A stretch of 64,000 bases of DNA, taken from NCBI GenBank assembly GCA_016785225.1, contig JAFBJZ010000600.1:434001-498000 (forward strand). Reading direction: 5' to 3'. The position numbers and the translations under genes are program-made. The stretch comes from Psettodes erumei (Eukaryota > Chordata > Actinopteri > Pleuronectiformes > Psettodidae). Below are positions 23,801 to 37,500 of the stretch, one piece after another; the stretch's first letter is position 1, and every line of letters starts with the position of its first letter. The notes beneath the pieces were generated by a model. The model saw only the letters and a program-made list of their open reading frames with translations, made no database searches and had not been told where the DNA came from.

Positions 23801-25843
23801 TATGGACAAACCCAATAAAAGCAATCCAAGCACACTTATTTGGGTTTTGAATCACAGATATAGAATTCTATCATTTCAAAATCCATCATATTTAACTATG
23901 TTTTATAGTTTCTTTCAGTCATACTGCATTGTAATGCTGCCGTTGTGTTCCAGGCCTGAGGTTTGAACTGACAACTTTCACATCATAGGTCTGAGTACTC
24001 ACTGGCTGTAGCACGCTGGCTCAGTGCTGGAGGAAATTTGAAAATTAAACTCAGTTCATTTAAACTCTCACAAAGCTCAATCATTAAACTTTGATAATAT
24101 GAGCAGACATGTTTTAGTAATGTGTATATTTAAGAACTGTATTTTGCACTAGGGGTGTGTGGTTTGTTTGTTTCACGCACACTACATCTGTTCTCACAGC
24201 TTGTGCTTGCATCATTGTTTATTAATGAAAAATCAACTAAAAACAATATTAGACAACAATTAGCACAACAATAAATCTAAGTGGAGGTCTTAGTTTTACC
24301 AAACTTATTATCATGCATGTTTAACCATGGGAGGTTTCTGCTGTGTTCCCAAAAGCAGAATACAGACTGCACAGTGGTTTTTTTTTAATTAACTAGGATT
24401 TGAAAGAGTATTTGAATTGCTCTCGTATATATTTCTATTTAATTGACCATTTTTGGCTGGACTTACATGCCATGTTAGCACTTTGTGTCACCTGATAATT
24501 GCTTGGACCACCTCAGTGTTTGGAACCATGCAGTGACCTGTCACTAGCCAAACAAGGAAACCATATGACCACACTTGACAGTGTGCGGTGAAAAAAGGTG
24601 ACTGTTGCTTGAGACAAAAATATACAGCAAATTTTCTAGTGTTAATTAGTGTTTGTTTTGTTTTCCAGAGATAATTATTTTGAGCTGACAAGTGTTAATT
24701 GAGTTGTTTTTCCACTTACATAGGGAAGTGGGTGTTCAAATGTGTCAGAAGTGTGAATGAACTCAGTGATGTTGGCTTATATAAACTGGAGTAGGCTGCT
24801 GATTGATGGCTGTGACCAGTAGTTAGTGTAAGGGCCGCTTCAGGTCACACCTGTGCAAAGGGTTTGTCGCCACATCAGGTTCTGATTCTAGAGAGACTTC
24901 ACAGAGCCATTGGTTGCAATTTTTTGTTACAAATTATTCACTCACTGGTCTCAAATTAAAACCAACAATTTGGCTGGTAAACAGTGCATAACACAAGCTT
25001 GTACCTCGTGCATCAGACGTGTGGCGAGATGCGTATCCTTATATCAAGTCATAGTTGTGTGTGTGTTTTTTAAAAAATTCCCTTCAGAATGTCTTTGCAA
25101 GTGTTAAAGATAGAGCAGTGAAGCAAAAAAAATCTCTCCAGGGCTGCAGGGCAAAGATAAATCTATGACCTTTCACCAAATGGCATATATGCAACATTAT
25201 AAATATAAGAAAGTTTGCCATCACTTGAACCTGAGTGGTAAAAGTAGTCTCAAAGGCATCTTGAAAGCATTCAGTGCTATAGGACTGTCATAGCAGAAAG
25301 GACCTATTTGTGCTCCGGTCCAGCTTGTAAAATTTCCTGACATTTGACACACATTATGCTATATGGCTGAGAATTAATCAGACAGACATTTAGAAAAGAT
25401 GTGATCTGTATTAAAGATGTCAGCGTGGCATTAGGATGTAATGAGTGTAGCAAATGATTTACTTTGCATATCCAGAGTATCTACATGGGGTTATAAAAAA
25501 AACCCAACAATGTCTGTCTCTCAGTACTTTTCAAGTCCATTCATTCTTTTCTTTAAAAACGGGTTACATATCATTGATTCTATTTGCAGGAATGCTCTGT
25601 ATTTTTCTAAAAACAGCTGGGCTCTGCAGTTCTAAGCAAAAGTTACTCAGTAGAAGGGACTATTTTCAGCCATTGATAAATACACATTTGGTGCATTAGT
25701 GAGTGTTTACAGTTCACCACCATTATACAACACTAAGTGGCTTGTTAGTGTTGCCCCGACTCTGTGTTGTGTTGTATCGGGTGAAGAAATAATGGAAAGA
25801 GGTTATAGTCTATTTCTGTGATTATTTGCTGCTGTCCTCCCAT

Positions 25844-26245
25844 AGAGCATGGACTCTAGTTTTTCCTAATGTATCTTGTTACTTCCTGGCCCTATGGGTT
25901 TTCCCTGCATTGTGATTGACTACCCCGCCCTATTGTGTTTCACCTGTGCCTTGTTGTCCCTGCCCTTTGTAGCATGCTCATTTGTTCAGTTTGTTCCTGT
26001 TCATGTTTTCCAAGCGTGCCTCAGACTCTTCACATTTTTCAGAGGTTTTGGTTCGCTCCCTCCTGTTACTCCACCAGAGTTTTTGGTTTTCTGAGTTCTC
26101 CTATGTGTTTTTGCTGCCTGAGTTTTGGATCAGTGGAGCTTTGTGTCTTGTTAGCCTGCCTGCCTCTGGATTCTGTAAGTCTTGTTCTCTTTTGTTCACT
26201 CACCTGTATTGTCTGCTTTTGGAGAGGAACAAAATCTATATACCG
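25844..26245 (+). repeat. Probable interspersed repeat (3'-UTR-like tail of a retroelement?)
   Basis: This C/T-rich strand-biased block contains GTGATTGACTACCCCGCCCT, TTTCACCTGTGCCTTGTTGT and a CTCCCTCCTGTTACTCCACC stretch. I recognise the composition and word order from untranslated tails of fish non-LTR retroelements. Long overlapping open frames in all three plus frames come from the T/C-rich bias, not from coding. Family uncertain. Confidence 0.4.
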
Positions 26246-26829
26246 GTCATCTGGCTTGGCTCAATAAGATCGATGGCACAATGCACACAAGTACAGTCTG
26301 TGGTCAGAATTAGGCATAAAAAACACTTGTTTTAAGGTTAGGGGAACTGTAAATAAACACTAAATGTCTATCATTTGAGCATTTTCCGTATTAAACCAGA
26401 GCACAGTTTTATCTAATCTTAAAAGTGCTGCCTGAACATAACCATAAAAAAGTTTAATAATGCTGTAGTTTCTGCAATTGCTTATTGTACTGCAGGATTG
26501 AATATTGTGGTGGGAAACAAATACATTTTCTGTTATCAGCTTATTGCAACTTGCGCAATGCATAAATGAACCACTTATCCTCATTATGTATGGTAACAGA
26601 AAACATAATCTGCCTGCAATTACTTTTCCTACAAAACATGTTTGCCTTTGCCTTTAAGTTATATAGGAATTTAAATTTTGATGACTCAATGTATAGCAAG
26701 TTGAATATACCTTACAAACCCTGTTAAATTTGAAATTGACTCAAAATAAGCTCCAGTGTGTGTTCACTGTAATGAAGGCGCAACAGTGGAACTGTGTGGC
26801 ACAAAAAAAATACACAGACAATACTCAAC

Positions 26830-26850
26830 ACAATACAATACAATACAATA
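26830..26850 (+). repeat. (ACAAT)n pentanucleotide microsatellite
   Basis: About four tandem copies of ACAAT inside VWC2 intron 1. Confidence 0.9.
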
Positions 26851-28564
26851 GTCATCCTTTTTAGTTGGCTATGATCTTTTCATGGGATCTGTGGACCGTG
26901 AGAAAAATATACGGTGGATCTATCAGAAGATTTATCCTTTAAGATACCTCAGTGCCGTGACTAGTTTGAGCCAACTTGCCAACCAGCCAAGGAGCCACCC
27001 AGAGCTCAGTGAGACAGAGAGCATGGCAGCAGCAGCAGCAGTATCTGTGTGACAGCTAGTAACAGCTGTTAAGGTGGAGAGGTGAGGCTGAGAAAAGCCA
27101 AATGAGGTCCTTTTACTAATGAGGCTTGGTCTCATCCTTTTCTCCCTGTCTCTCTCCCCCTCTCTCTCTCTCAGCTGCAGCAGCGTTATCGGTATGCACC
27201 TCGTTCTGCTTCCTCTCGGTTCCACAGCAGCTCCGAGGATTCTGCCTCAAACATAGCAATTCAGCTAAAACACTGCTCAAATACCACTGACATATTGGCA
27301 TCAATTTCAGCCATTTTCCCCTGTGATCAGAATTCATGAATATCAAAATACATGGCTCAAAACATATAGAGAGATGTCATAGTTTGAGTCAGACAGGAAT
27401 TAATGTAGCTGTTTGAATGTCTCTGCTCTATCTACAACCATGTACCAAATCATGTTTGCTTACTGTTTACTTAATGCTTAGTTACGCTTCACCTCCTGTT
27501 TATCGCTCCTGATCACTCTGTTGGAAATTAGCTGTGCTCATTGAGGTTGACAAATGAATCAATATGGTGAATTATTCTTAAACAAGTGCAGACAGGACTT
27601 ACAGTTAATTGGAGGGTCAGTCGATGCAGCATAATCTCACATCTTTCAAAATAAACTATACATGTCAACACAAACTGCAGCATGTTAAATGAAGCTTGGC
27701 ACACACACCAAACATTTGGTGTGAGGGAAATGAATGGAAGTAGGCCACCACACGCAGCAAAGCATCATAGCAGGCATTTGAATTTCAAGATGCTGCAGTA
27801 AATCAAGTTAAGCGAGAGATAAAAATAAAAACATTGACTACAGCTTTTCAAAAATGTGCAGCATCTGTGGTTGATCTTGGGAATTTCACTCAACTTGAGC
27901 TGTTGTATGCTGACCCCTCATGGTGCTAAAAACCGGGAAGAAAGTGATGTGCTTTTGTTCGGAGAAACATAGTGCCTTGTTTTAGACTTCTTTCAGAGAC
28001 AATTTTGATGCATATTTGGTTCTTGGCAAAGGCTGGAGCAGATCTGGCTTTATTTTGAAATTCATGTGGCTACTTCTGTCAGCTCTAGTAAACTCATCTT
28101 TCCACACTCGAAATATGTTCTATTTTCAGATCAATTTCTGCTTTTGTACAGTTCACTGCAATTCATTTAAAAAAAAAAAGAATAGACATTGATCCCGATT
28201 CTTTGTTCCATAAAAAGGAGCAGGAGCTTAAGAGTGTAAGATTCAGGTCCTTCTTTGGCCATTTTCCTCTTACTCTGTCACTGCTAGGACCAATTGATGT
28301 GTTACAGTATGAAGCAGTATGGATTTCCTAACACAGCCCTATGAATACGGCCTATGAATACTCCCTGTCCTGATGATCCAATTCACTGATCCTACAGGCT
28401 TGCGTCACACTCAGCAGGATGTTCACTTGACATGGCGGTGCAGTGCTCTGAAATCGCCTGAACTTGCACTGTTCTCGAGGCCTAATGAGACAAAGACCAC
28501 ACCTAAGGGATAACAAGTGACAAAATACTAAGCACATAACCCCAGTTTAATTTTCTCCTTCCAG

Positions 28565-28591
28565 ATGGACTGGCTCACACCTGAGATGTGA
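28565..28591 (+). promoter_or_regulatory. Short uORF in the VWC2 leader
   Basis: The first three bases of the second exon are ATG. The frame MDWLTPEM stops at TGA 53 nt before the brorin start codon. An ATG-TGA minimal start-stop follows at 28600. Such uORFs commonly lower translation of the main frame; here that is inference. Confidence 0.5.
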
Positions 28592-31500
28592 AGTGTGTTA
28601 TGTGAGCCAAGGTGTTTTCCCACCTCACTGGTGGTGGGGAGAGATGCTGCACTCCGTTGCCATGACAGCAGAAGTTCTCTTTGTTCTTGGGTTCCTGATG
28701 AGCAGCGCTCAGTGCAATCCTATAGAGACTCTACCAGTGAGCCGAGAACGTCTGGAAAGGGTGCTGACCCAAGCGAGGGAGGACAAACATCAGGACAAGC
28801 AGGCCTCCGAGGAGCCTCTGGGGTATGGCGCTCAGCAGCAGCGGCCAGGGGAAATCAATACTTTGGGCTCCAACAGGACTGCTGTGAACCGCAGTAGGCC
28901 AAACCTCAACTCCCAGGCACGGGGATCTAAGGGCGGAAAGTCCCAGGAGCTGTGGCGTGAACAGGACAGCCTGAACCAAATAGATGAGGGCCCAACAAGT
29001 GACGTCACCCTCTCATTGGAGGCTATCGACGAGTATGCCTACCCAGACTACAGGGGGAAGGGCTGCATGGATGAGAGCGGCTTTGTGTTTGCCATCGGTG
29101 AGCAATTCACCCCGGGCCCTTCGACGTGCCCTTGCCTCTGCACAGACGAGGGCCCTTTGTGCACTAAGCCAGAATGTCCCAAGGTTCACCCACGCTGCAT
29201 AAAAGTGGACACTAGCCAGTGCTGCCCACAGTGCAAGGAGAAAAAAAACTACTGCGAGTTTCGGGGCAAGATCTACGCCTCACTGGAAGAGTTTAAGGTG
29301 AGCCCATTAACTGCATTCACTCATTTTTTTGACATACTCAAACTTGAAAGAAGTGCTGACAGAACATTCCTCGTCGTTCAGTTGAGTTTATCACAGGCAC
29401 TACACAGAAACTAGTTACCTTGCCTCGCAGCATGCAAGTGAACAGGCAGGCAAATTTATAATGGCAAAGGTCAGCACTTGTCTTTTTTTCCTCACACAAC
29501 GCCAGCATATTACCAGAGGCTGAGTTGAGCAACACAGCTTCAGCAGAGCTTTTCCATTTTCAGGTTGTTGATACACATGATAAAATTGGAGTTATAGTAA
29601 CATTACCACTCCGTAGAGCATGCATGTGTGTGTTTGTGAAGAGACACAGAGATAATACCAGTGAGATCTTTCGTGTTTTTATCTTCTGACACATCTTTCA
29701 AAGGCAAGACTCAGGATTGCACCACAATCTTCGTGTTACATCTCTTACGAAAATGCTACATTTATCAGCACCTAATGCTTCTCTTTATGTTGGCGGGAAT
29801 CTCAGGAGGAGGTTAGGGCTACCATGACACTTCCATCTTCCAGCTCATGGCATTACCGACAGCTCGACGTAAAAGTCTCCACTGAAATCTATAGAAAACT
29901 CGACTTTCACAGGCGGCATACATCAGCCTTTGTGCTGCGTGATGAGGTGGGGGGGGGGGTGCAGGTTTTTATGCTTGATTGCTACGTTCTGGAGCATTGT
30001 ACTAAGTGCTGCCTCGCTCCATTTTTCACAGTGGAGTGCCATGCGGAGGCGCAAGCCCCTGCTATCTACTGCAATGCTGGTAGAATTAACCTTTGCTCTA
30101 TTGTTAAGACGAAAGGTGTATGGCTTTATACAAGCATTGCTTAAATGAAGCCTTTCATGGGAATGTGGGAGCTGGATGTAATTCCAAATGTATAGTATCG
30201 GGCCCTGCCTTTGTCCCTCATTTGCTCTATTCTGAGGCATGCGGGAATGCTTGGATAGCTGAGTCATTTCTCACTCTGTTCACGCACAAAGAAAATTGGA
30301 AGCATCTTTCTTTTGTTTCCCATCCCTATCGATTTCTCCATATGCCCTGATTGGAGAGTGAACTTCAATTCTCAGCTCGGCTCTCCCTAAAATGAGCCAT
30401 TCATTGGCAATGAAGGTGGGAAGGATGGAGCTTCCCTATAGATGTAGCTTTGTGACATTGAATGCAAACTGCCTTAAACAAGCCAGACAGGCAGGACAAT
30501 TTTCATATATGTGTTTGAGAGACTGTGACTGCTGTAGAGAGACAGAGCGGTGGAAATAGAGAGAGACAGACACTGAGACAAACAAAGAGGCAGGGACAAA
30601 GATAGCAAGAAATTAATTAAGAGGAGAAGACGGTCTTTCTGAAGACCGTTTTTGTGTGTGGGTATCTGTGTGTGAACTGTTTATAAGGGTGTTAATTACT
30701 TTCTTTCTTACTTTGTCTCTGTTATCCAGGTGTCTCCATGTGAGAAGTGTCGATGTGAGCCAAGTGGGGAGGTGCTGTGCTCCGTGGCAGCCTGCCCCCA
30801 GACCGAGTGTGTGGATCCAGAGTATGAGCCGGATCAGTGCTGTCCCATCTGCAAGAGCGGTGAGTGGAGGCGATTTCCTTCAACAAGACTGTGGCCAGCG
30901 CTTCCGGTACAACCAGTCTGCTTGTGCTGGCTGCTGGGTAACTCCGCCACAGCAGGCAGTAAATATAGATATGTTTTTTGCTCAAGGGCACCTCAGCAGG
31001 AGTTATGAGGGCTAGGAAACACAACTCATTTCACTGACGCATAGAAGGCAGCGTTCTGCAGTGCAGTGCTTGCAGTCTCAGGAATATCCGATTTCAAATG
31101 AGAAATAGTGAGATCTATTTCAATGAACCCACATCAAAAGTGTGGTTTATCAGTTCTGAGTCGTGGACTGTTTTTAGTGTAAAATGTTTACGCATGTGTC
31201 ATTTTCACTCTTAATGTCATATAATCACTTAGCTCATCTGATGGAGGCTGTAGCATATGTTCCAAATCTGTCGCTACTGTCTGGTGCAGAGATTTGAGGT
31301 CGACTTGCATTTTTCGCTATTCGTGGTTGTGAGTTTACGATCCTGTTGGTTGGAGAAGTTTGGTCCATCTGAGAAGGAATTCTACAGCTCAGAGTTGATT
31401 ATCTGAAGTTGTTTCGGATTATTCCAGACAGCATGTCCTAGATTATGTCCCCTTGTTTTCTTGGTGTGACTCTAATGCAACATGGCACTGTCAGCAACAT

Positions 31501-34500
31501 TGCTTCCTTCAGCAAAAAGAATGATGACTTGCGATATGTATCTCTGACTTCGGATCTTAGCGCGGTGCAGACTGTCTGCAATAAACAAGGGCAAGCAATC
31601 TGCATGACGGGAAAAAAGGAGACCAGATTTACGGTGCATGCCACAGAAAAATGCCTCGTCTGTATGAGCCACTTATTAGACGATAGTACAGCTAGCATCC
31701 TTTTTGAGTAAAACTGCAGGCAAGATAATTTTCTATTTCATGCATTCTGTTGAAACTGAGCATTTACACATTGCATGAACACAAGGTAATTAGAAATAAC
31801 AGATTGTGAAGTGAAATTACCTAACCAGCTCTCTCACATACATTATCCACAAACACTGCATTCAGTACATGACTATTATCCGCTCAGTCCATTCAAATTA
31901 AACCGATATTATATGACATTAAGATAATTAATTTGTTATTTTAGACTCATTAAACAATATAGACATACACATTTGCATGTAATGAATGTTTGTGTCCAAT
32001 TTTTAATCAGGTTATTTCACAAAATAAAAATCCATGTTGCAATGTGCAGAGATAACGAGTTGAAAAGATTGGTAGTCATGGAGCGTTACTTGCTCTATTA
32101 ATATTTGCTTACTGTAATCTTGGGGAATACATGTTGGTCCTTTGTTCCCATTTTTCTGCTGTTCACCCACTTTTTATACATGCACATATTGATCATGCTG
32201 AGAGTGCTTTGTGCTGAGTTTTGGGCAGTGTTCCATATTTTCCCCAGCTGAATACCCATCGGGTTTGCGGGGCTACATTTGCGTACACATCAGTCAAGGA
32301 GACAGATGTGGGTACAGTACAGTATGTGCAGAGATGTGGCAGATATAAAAAAGAGCTTGCATCTGCGTTCAAAAATCCCACCACATCCATGGGCTCATTC
32401 AGCCGCCAAGGATTTTCAGTTTTAGGATGGAGTCAGCCCCTATTACCATAAGATTACCACACATTACCATTCCATAAACAGAACTCGCTATGTCTAAGAA
32501 GCTAAGTTCCCTGACCACAACTAACACTGTCACAGTCCAAGACAAATACTTGAATTATTTTAGTCCTTTTGGGATTCTGTGGTTAAAGGGGCACTACAGA
32601 GAGTTTACAGATTAAGATCAGTTTACTTGAGGAGCACTGCTCAGCCAACAACAGCTTTATAATGTCTCTGGAGGAGCTGTCTAAACCTGTGCTGCAAACC
32701 GGGGGCAAGGCGTTTGAAATATGTCTGCTTTTATCAGGCAGACAGGTTCTAATAAGAGTTGCAAAGTGGGAGTAGCTGCTGGTTCTGGAAGTACCCCCCC
32801 AAATCTCAATTTCTTTTAATGATAACCTCAGTGTACCTCAACATAGAAATACTGGAGCCTCCTGGATAATCTAAGGGTGCTATAGCTTTATGTTTTGGTT
32901 ATCAGTTTTTAGTTTAGTTCTTTTTTTAGATTTAATCTTTTTTTTCTGAGATACAATGTATTTTCTATCGAGATACAATGTATTTACTATCAGGGATGGC
33001 TGGGAGCCATCCCTGATAGTATTTTGAGTCTACAATACTACAATACTACAATAGCCATGAGCCTTGGCCACCTTGAAGATGAAAAGCGGCTCAGAAAAAA
33101 AGGTAGCAAATTTAAAACTCAACCAACGTCTTTTTTAGTTTATGAACACAACACACTGCCATTGTTGCTGAATTAATAACATGGGAATTCTGAAGTAAAT
33201 TCATTTTAACTCCAGACTGTATTGTGAGGTTTTACTCACTGTTAGCAGTGCACATCACAGGATCATAAACTTGGTGACAGGATCTAGCTTGCCAAAATGC
33301 ACCTGGGGAATTCACATCTAACTCAATTTTTTTTCTATGTAGACAGGTTTGTATCTTTGATTGCCAGTTACCTAACACTGTCAATGAAAAAATGAACCAG
33401 AGTTTTTTCTTTTTGAACCAGACAGCTCTTGCTACTTATTAAATCCATGAACAATGGTAATGGAGTATGGGAATTGTAGACTGCCGAGTTTTTGGAGCTT
33501 GACCAGCAGGGACTAAAAGTCAGGATCTCTTGGTTTTTAATTCTGTCTCTTGTGAGCCCCCGCAGTTTTATGGAAGTGAGATAGCACATTGCTGGATTGC
33601 CCCTTTAGCCGGCTGATATTATTTTCTCTCGCACATACACCTGCATTGCACTGGGCTATAATGAGGAGTTTGCTCCTGCATCGTCATGCACACTCAGTCA
33701 GCTCAGTCTCACACTCCTTTATAGTAATCTACAGGAGCAGTGTATTCATGAAGATGGAGATTGGCTACAGTGTGTGCAGTGCAGATGAGACTTGTATGTT
33801 AAGAATAAACACAAATTTTTGTGTCAGTCATTTAAACGTCCTTTCCTTTTCCTTTTCTGTGCTTCCTGCTGTTTTTTGTCCCCTCACCCATATTATGCAT
33901 AGCTGCAAACATCCAGACTCAAACTGTTCATTAAGCAGAGTTCAGTAGCTTTGTGTCATTATGTGCTTAACAACCTCTTAGTGGACAGGGAATATTTCTG
34001 GCTCTGATTTGATAAACACTGCTGGCGGGGCAGTCAATATGTAAACACGAGGTGTAAACACTCTCCGCAATCAGCCAAACATCTTTTAGGGCGTCAGAGT
34101 CTGCCGGTCACCTTCCACCCGCCGAAGAAAATGGAGTATCTGTCAGGAAATAATCCATCAAAAACATGTTGCTTCGAAGACATAATTGTCACAAACATCC
34201 ATTTGCTTTTGCGATTCATTTCTCGCAAGACTTGACACCACAAAGCATATAATAAACATGTTCAAAAATGAAGAATATAGGGGATACCTTATTAAAAGAA
34301 ACAGAAGATAAATTAAGCAGACGTAAACAGAGGTGCTGTAAATGAGACATCACTCCAAGCAATTATACATTGAATTTTACTTTGTCTTTTATTCATGATG
34401 CTCCTCTGCCAGGTTTTACAGACACTGTGACTTAAAGGATGAGGATCAATAATTGTCAACTCCCATCTCGCCACTGTTGATCACGCAGCACTCAATATGA

Positions 34501-37500
34501 GGCAGCGCCGCAGCGGTAGCTTGCTGATGAACTACTGATGATGTAAAGTAAGGTTACTGGAGGTAGTCAGAGACTTCCTCCTCTGGCTCTGTTGTTTGTC
34601 TTGTCTGCAGATGTTGTTTGAAGTGCAGACAGATGTTAAGACCTCCCAGGAACTCCGGTGCATCCGATGTGTCACATCAAAGCTCAGCTCATTAATGGGA
34701 AACAGATTAATTAATGCGCAATGCTACCATAAAAAGAAAGAATGTCAGGGACTTTAAGGGTTTGCAATATAAAAGTACAAAAAGAACAGAAATGGGAAGA
34801 AAAATGAACAAACGAGGTGAAAGATTGAAACATTAGATCTGTAAAGATAAAAAAAATCTGAGCTTTACGCTCTCATTCAACAAGTCATCTCTGTTGTCTT
34901 TTATGCACCTTTCCCAGCCCTTCTTCCCTACTCTATTTTCCTCTCTGTTGATATAAATCACAATGAAGTATTGCAGTGTTTGATAAGTTCATCAATTATG
35001 CACAGGCGTTATCTCGGCCTTTTCAGGCATGCACAATCAATGCTTATGGCAGAGCACCCTGTCTCAGATGCGTTATTCAGCCTGTATGCGAGGAGACACT
35101 TGGGGAAGAGCCAGGGGAGGAAGATGAAAGTGAGAGGTATCGCTTACATCCACCCCAGACAGTTGTTCATGAATATCAAAGAACAGCTGTGAATGGAGGC
35201 AGGTTCTCGTCATTTTTTACTCATTATCTTAAAGCAGCGGAAAACATGGCAATTAAATAGTTTCATACCATCTAAAGTTTGTGACAATCATTTGCTCGCC
35301 TCTATAGAGTTTAATTAAACAATATTGATTCATCCAAAGAACACCTAGTCAATACAATTCAAAGAGGAAAGGAAGGGAAACAGGCTCTCTATTCCTGAGT
35401 ATTTTTTCCCTACTGCCAATATTTTTGAAGCGCTATTTCCATGTCTTTGACATATTGGCAAAAAAAACATGGAAATGTTTGGTGTAAATTATAACCCAAG
35501 TTTTCTCCCTCTCGTAGCATTTGCTTTTGAAGAATGCTTAGGAGTAAAAGAAATCAATGCGGGAGAAGCCTCTCTCCTCGCCACCCTCTGCCGTGGCTCC
35601 CTGCCTCTTGTCCTTTGCTCTTGCAGGGTATCGCCTTGGCAACGCATGAGGAAACAAGTGGTGCTCTTCAAGACTCAGACATGAGGGTCAACACTAATCT
35701 GGGGGTGGGGGGGGTGTGTGATAAACAGCCTGAACTGGGGCCAAAATCACTTCAAACAGAGCAACATGAGACATGTTCGCCTGGTTGCCAAGAGGGATGG
35801 AGACTCATTTAAATTAAGGGAGGCATGATTCATAGAGGGCCTTTTAAGATGTGGCAGTTTTTTTTTCTTTTTTTGAAGGAACACATAAAAAACAGAGTGA
35901 AAGGGAGGTTGTTTATATGAATATGAAATAGTGTGGTTTGTCCATCTGAAGTAGCCTGCTTCTCACCCTGACAACACAAAAAAGGAATGGTGGAGCAAAC
36001 AGAGCTGGTCCCGGCCCTCAGTTACTGCTGCTACACCTTTCAGGCTTTCTGTTCTTAGATGGCACACATGTAGTTTACGATGATGACTTCTAAGATATAC
36101 ATATATAGTGAATTTGCAGTATCATTTTAATCTTCAGTCTCACCCTGAAGTGAACAAAAGTATAGGCCCCTTATTTCTAGACGACAGTTCTGCTCTTCTG
36201 TTTTTTGGCTGAAATGGTGACTGTCACTCACAGATTTGATTCAGTGTAGCTAGCCAGCGTAATGTTACTGCTAAAACTCATTGAGCTGGATGAGAAATCT
36301 GTCTCCCGCTGACTTTTTCATGTTTCTAGCTGATTTCTTTTGAAATGAGAAAAGTGAAACATGATGGCTATATAAACCAGGAGGTCCACTAATATTTGAC
36401 GTATGCAAGGGTAATGTTACTCCAAAGAAAGACAGACATGTGGTGGCAGTTTTCTGCAGCTATGGATTTCACTTTAAAACCACCAGAATGAGAGTATCAT
36501 TAACATAGTGGCACGGAAAGGTATGTGTCCTTCCTTTTGAATATTTATGATTGTAGTCCACTGCAATCATTATATTTGCAAGAACCAGGTGATCACAGAC
36601 AATCTGCATTTATTAAAGGAGAATATTGTTCGAGTACATGTATTTTTAATGAGCTTTTTCAATGATTTCTTTTTGTTTGTTGTTGTTTTTCTTCACTGTA
36701 CATTCTCGTTAAGGTAACATCAATTGTTCTCTCCAGTGGTACATAAATGAACAGAGACTTTACATCAAATTTGTATCCATCTTCATAAAGGTGATTTGGT
36801 AAATGTGATTTGTAGCGTCAAAGCAGTGGTGTAAAGTACATTCATTTGTTGGTGTAGGAGCTAGGAAAGATGCAAGAACTTTAGCCACACTGTAAAAAGC
36901 TTCCAGGGGCATGTAACATGGCGTAATGGAGGAATATGGACAGATTCTGTGAACCTTGTGAAGGCCATGTGCTTCACTTTATTCCAGTCTGTAGCTAATT
37001 TCCCACATTTGTAAATAGCCCTAAGATAATTCTGCAGGGTACAAAGCTGTCTTGCAAGCTTATATGATCATCCGCTTGAAATTTATGTTCGTTTTGGAAT
37101 AAGATGGACAAAGCTTCTATATAATCCGATTTTTCATACAAAGTAGGCAATTTACTATGTCTGCTGCAGAATAGCAAATCTTTCCAACAATGTGGAAATT
37201 TAATCTGTTTAGAATCAGTAGCAAGTTGCTTGTGTGCAAAATCTCAGTGGAAGGCTTGAGCTCTTAATGAATCCTTAATCCTCCCCTTTCCAATGAAAAT
37301 GTGGGTAATGCATGGATATTTTACCAGCTGGCCATAGTTTGCTTCCCTAGCACATCATCACAGTCTCTGGGCATAGTGAGAAGTGCATGCTGTATTCCAA
37401 ATGCAGTTAAGATATTGTTTCTATTTCGCCCCCAAGATTTGTAATCATATGATTTGGGTCAGCTCCATGGATAATAGAATACTCAGCGTTTATTTTATAT

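Larger units (their letters stand above)
20785..28564 (+). other. VWC2 intron 1 (7.8 kb)
   Basis: It spans the putative leader-exon donor to the acceptor TTTTCTCCTTCCAG at 28564. No coding exon is recognisable. It contains the TG tract, an interspersed repeat near 25.85-26.24 kb, an (ACAAT)n run at about 26830-26850 and a CAGCAGCAGCAGCAG run near 27.03 kb. Otherwise it is AT-rich single-copy-looking sequence. Confidence 0.5.
32581..33610. mobile_element. Candidate non-autonomous DNA element with short terminal inverted repeats
   Basis: The left end GGTTAAAGGGGCA (32581-32593) and right end TGCCCCTTTAGCC (33598-33610) are inverted repeats matching at 12 of 13 positions. TTAAAGGGGCA-type ends are familiar to me from short teleost repeats. 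The interior has no transposase frame and contains a perfect hairpin and a short direct repeat, listed separately. No clear target-site duplication is seen, so the boundaries are provisional. Confidence 0.4.

Noticed and set aside
25876..26335. Overlapping 72-117-residue open frames in all three plus frames
   Set aside because: Strand-biased T/C-rich repeat sequence; hydrophobic composition follows from base bias, and there is no domain or splice context.
29824..30267. 106- and 114-residue opposing open frames
   Set aside because: Within VWC2 intron 2, no family resemblance, and mirrored on both strands.
31438..31711. Overlapping 86-88-residue open frames on both strands
   Set aside because: They lie inside VWC2 intron 3, mirror each other, and show no domain or flanking splice logic.
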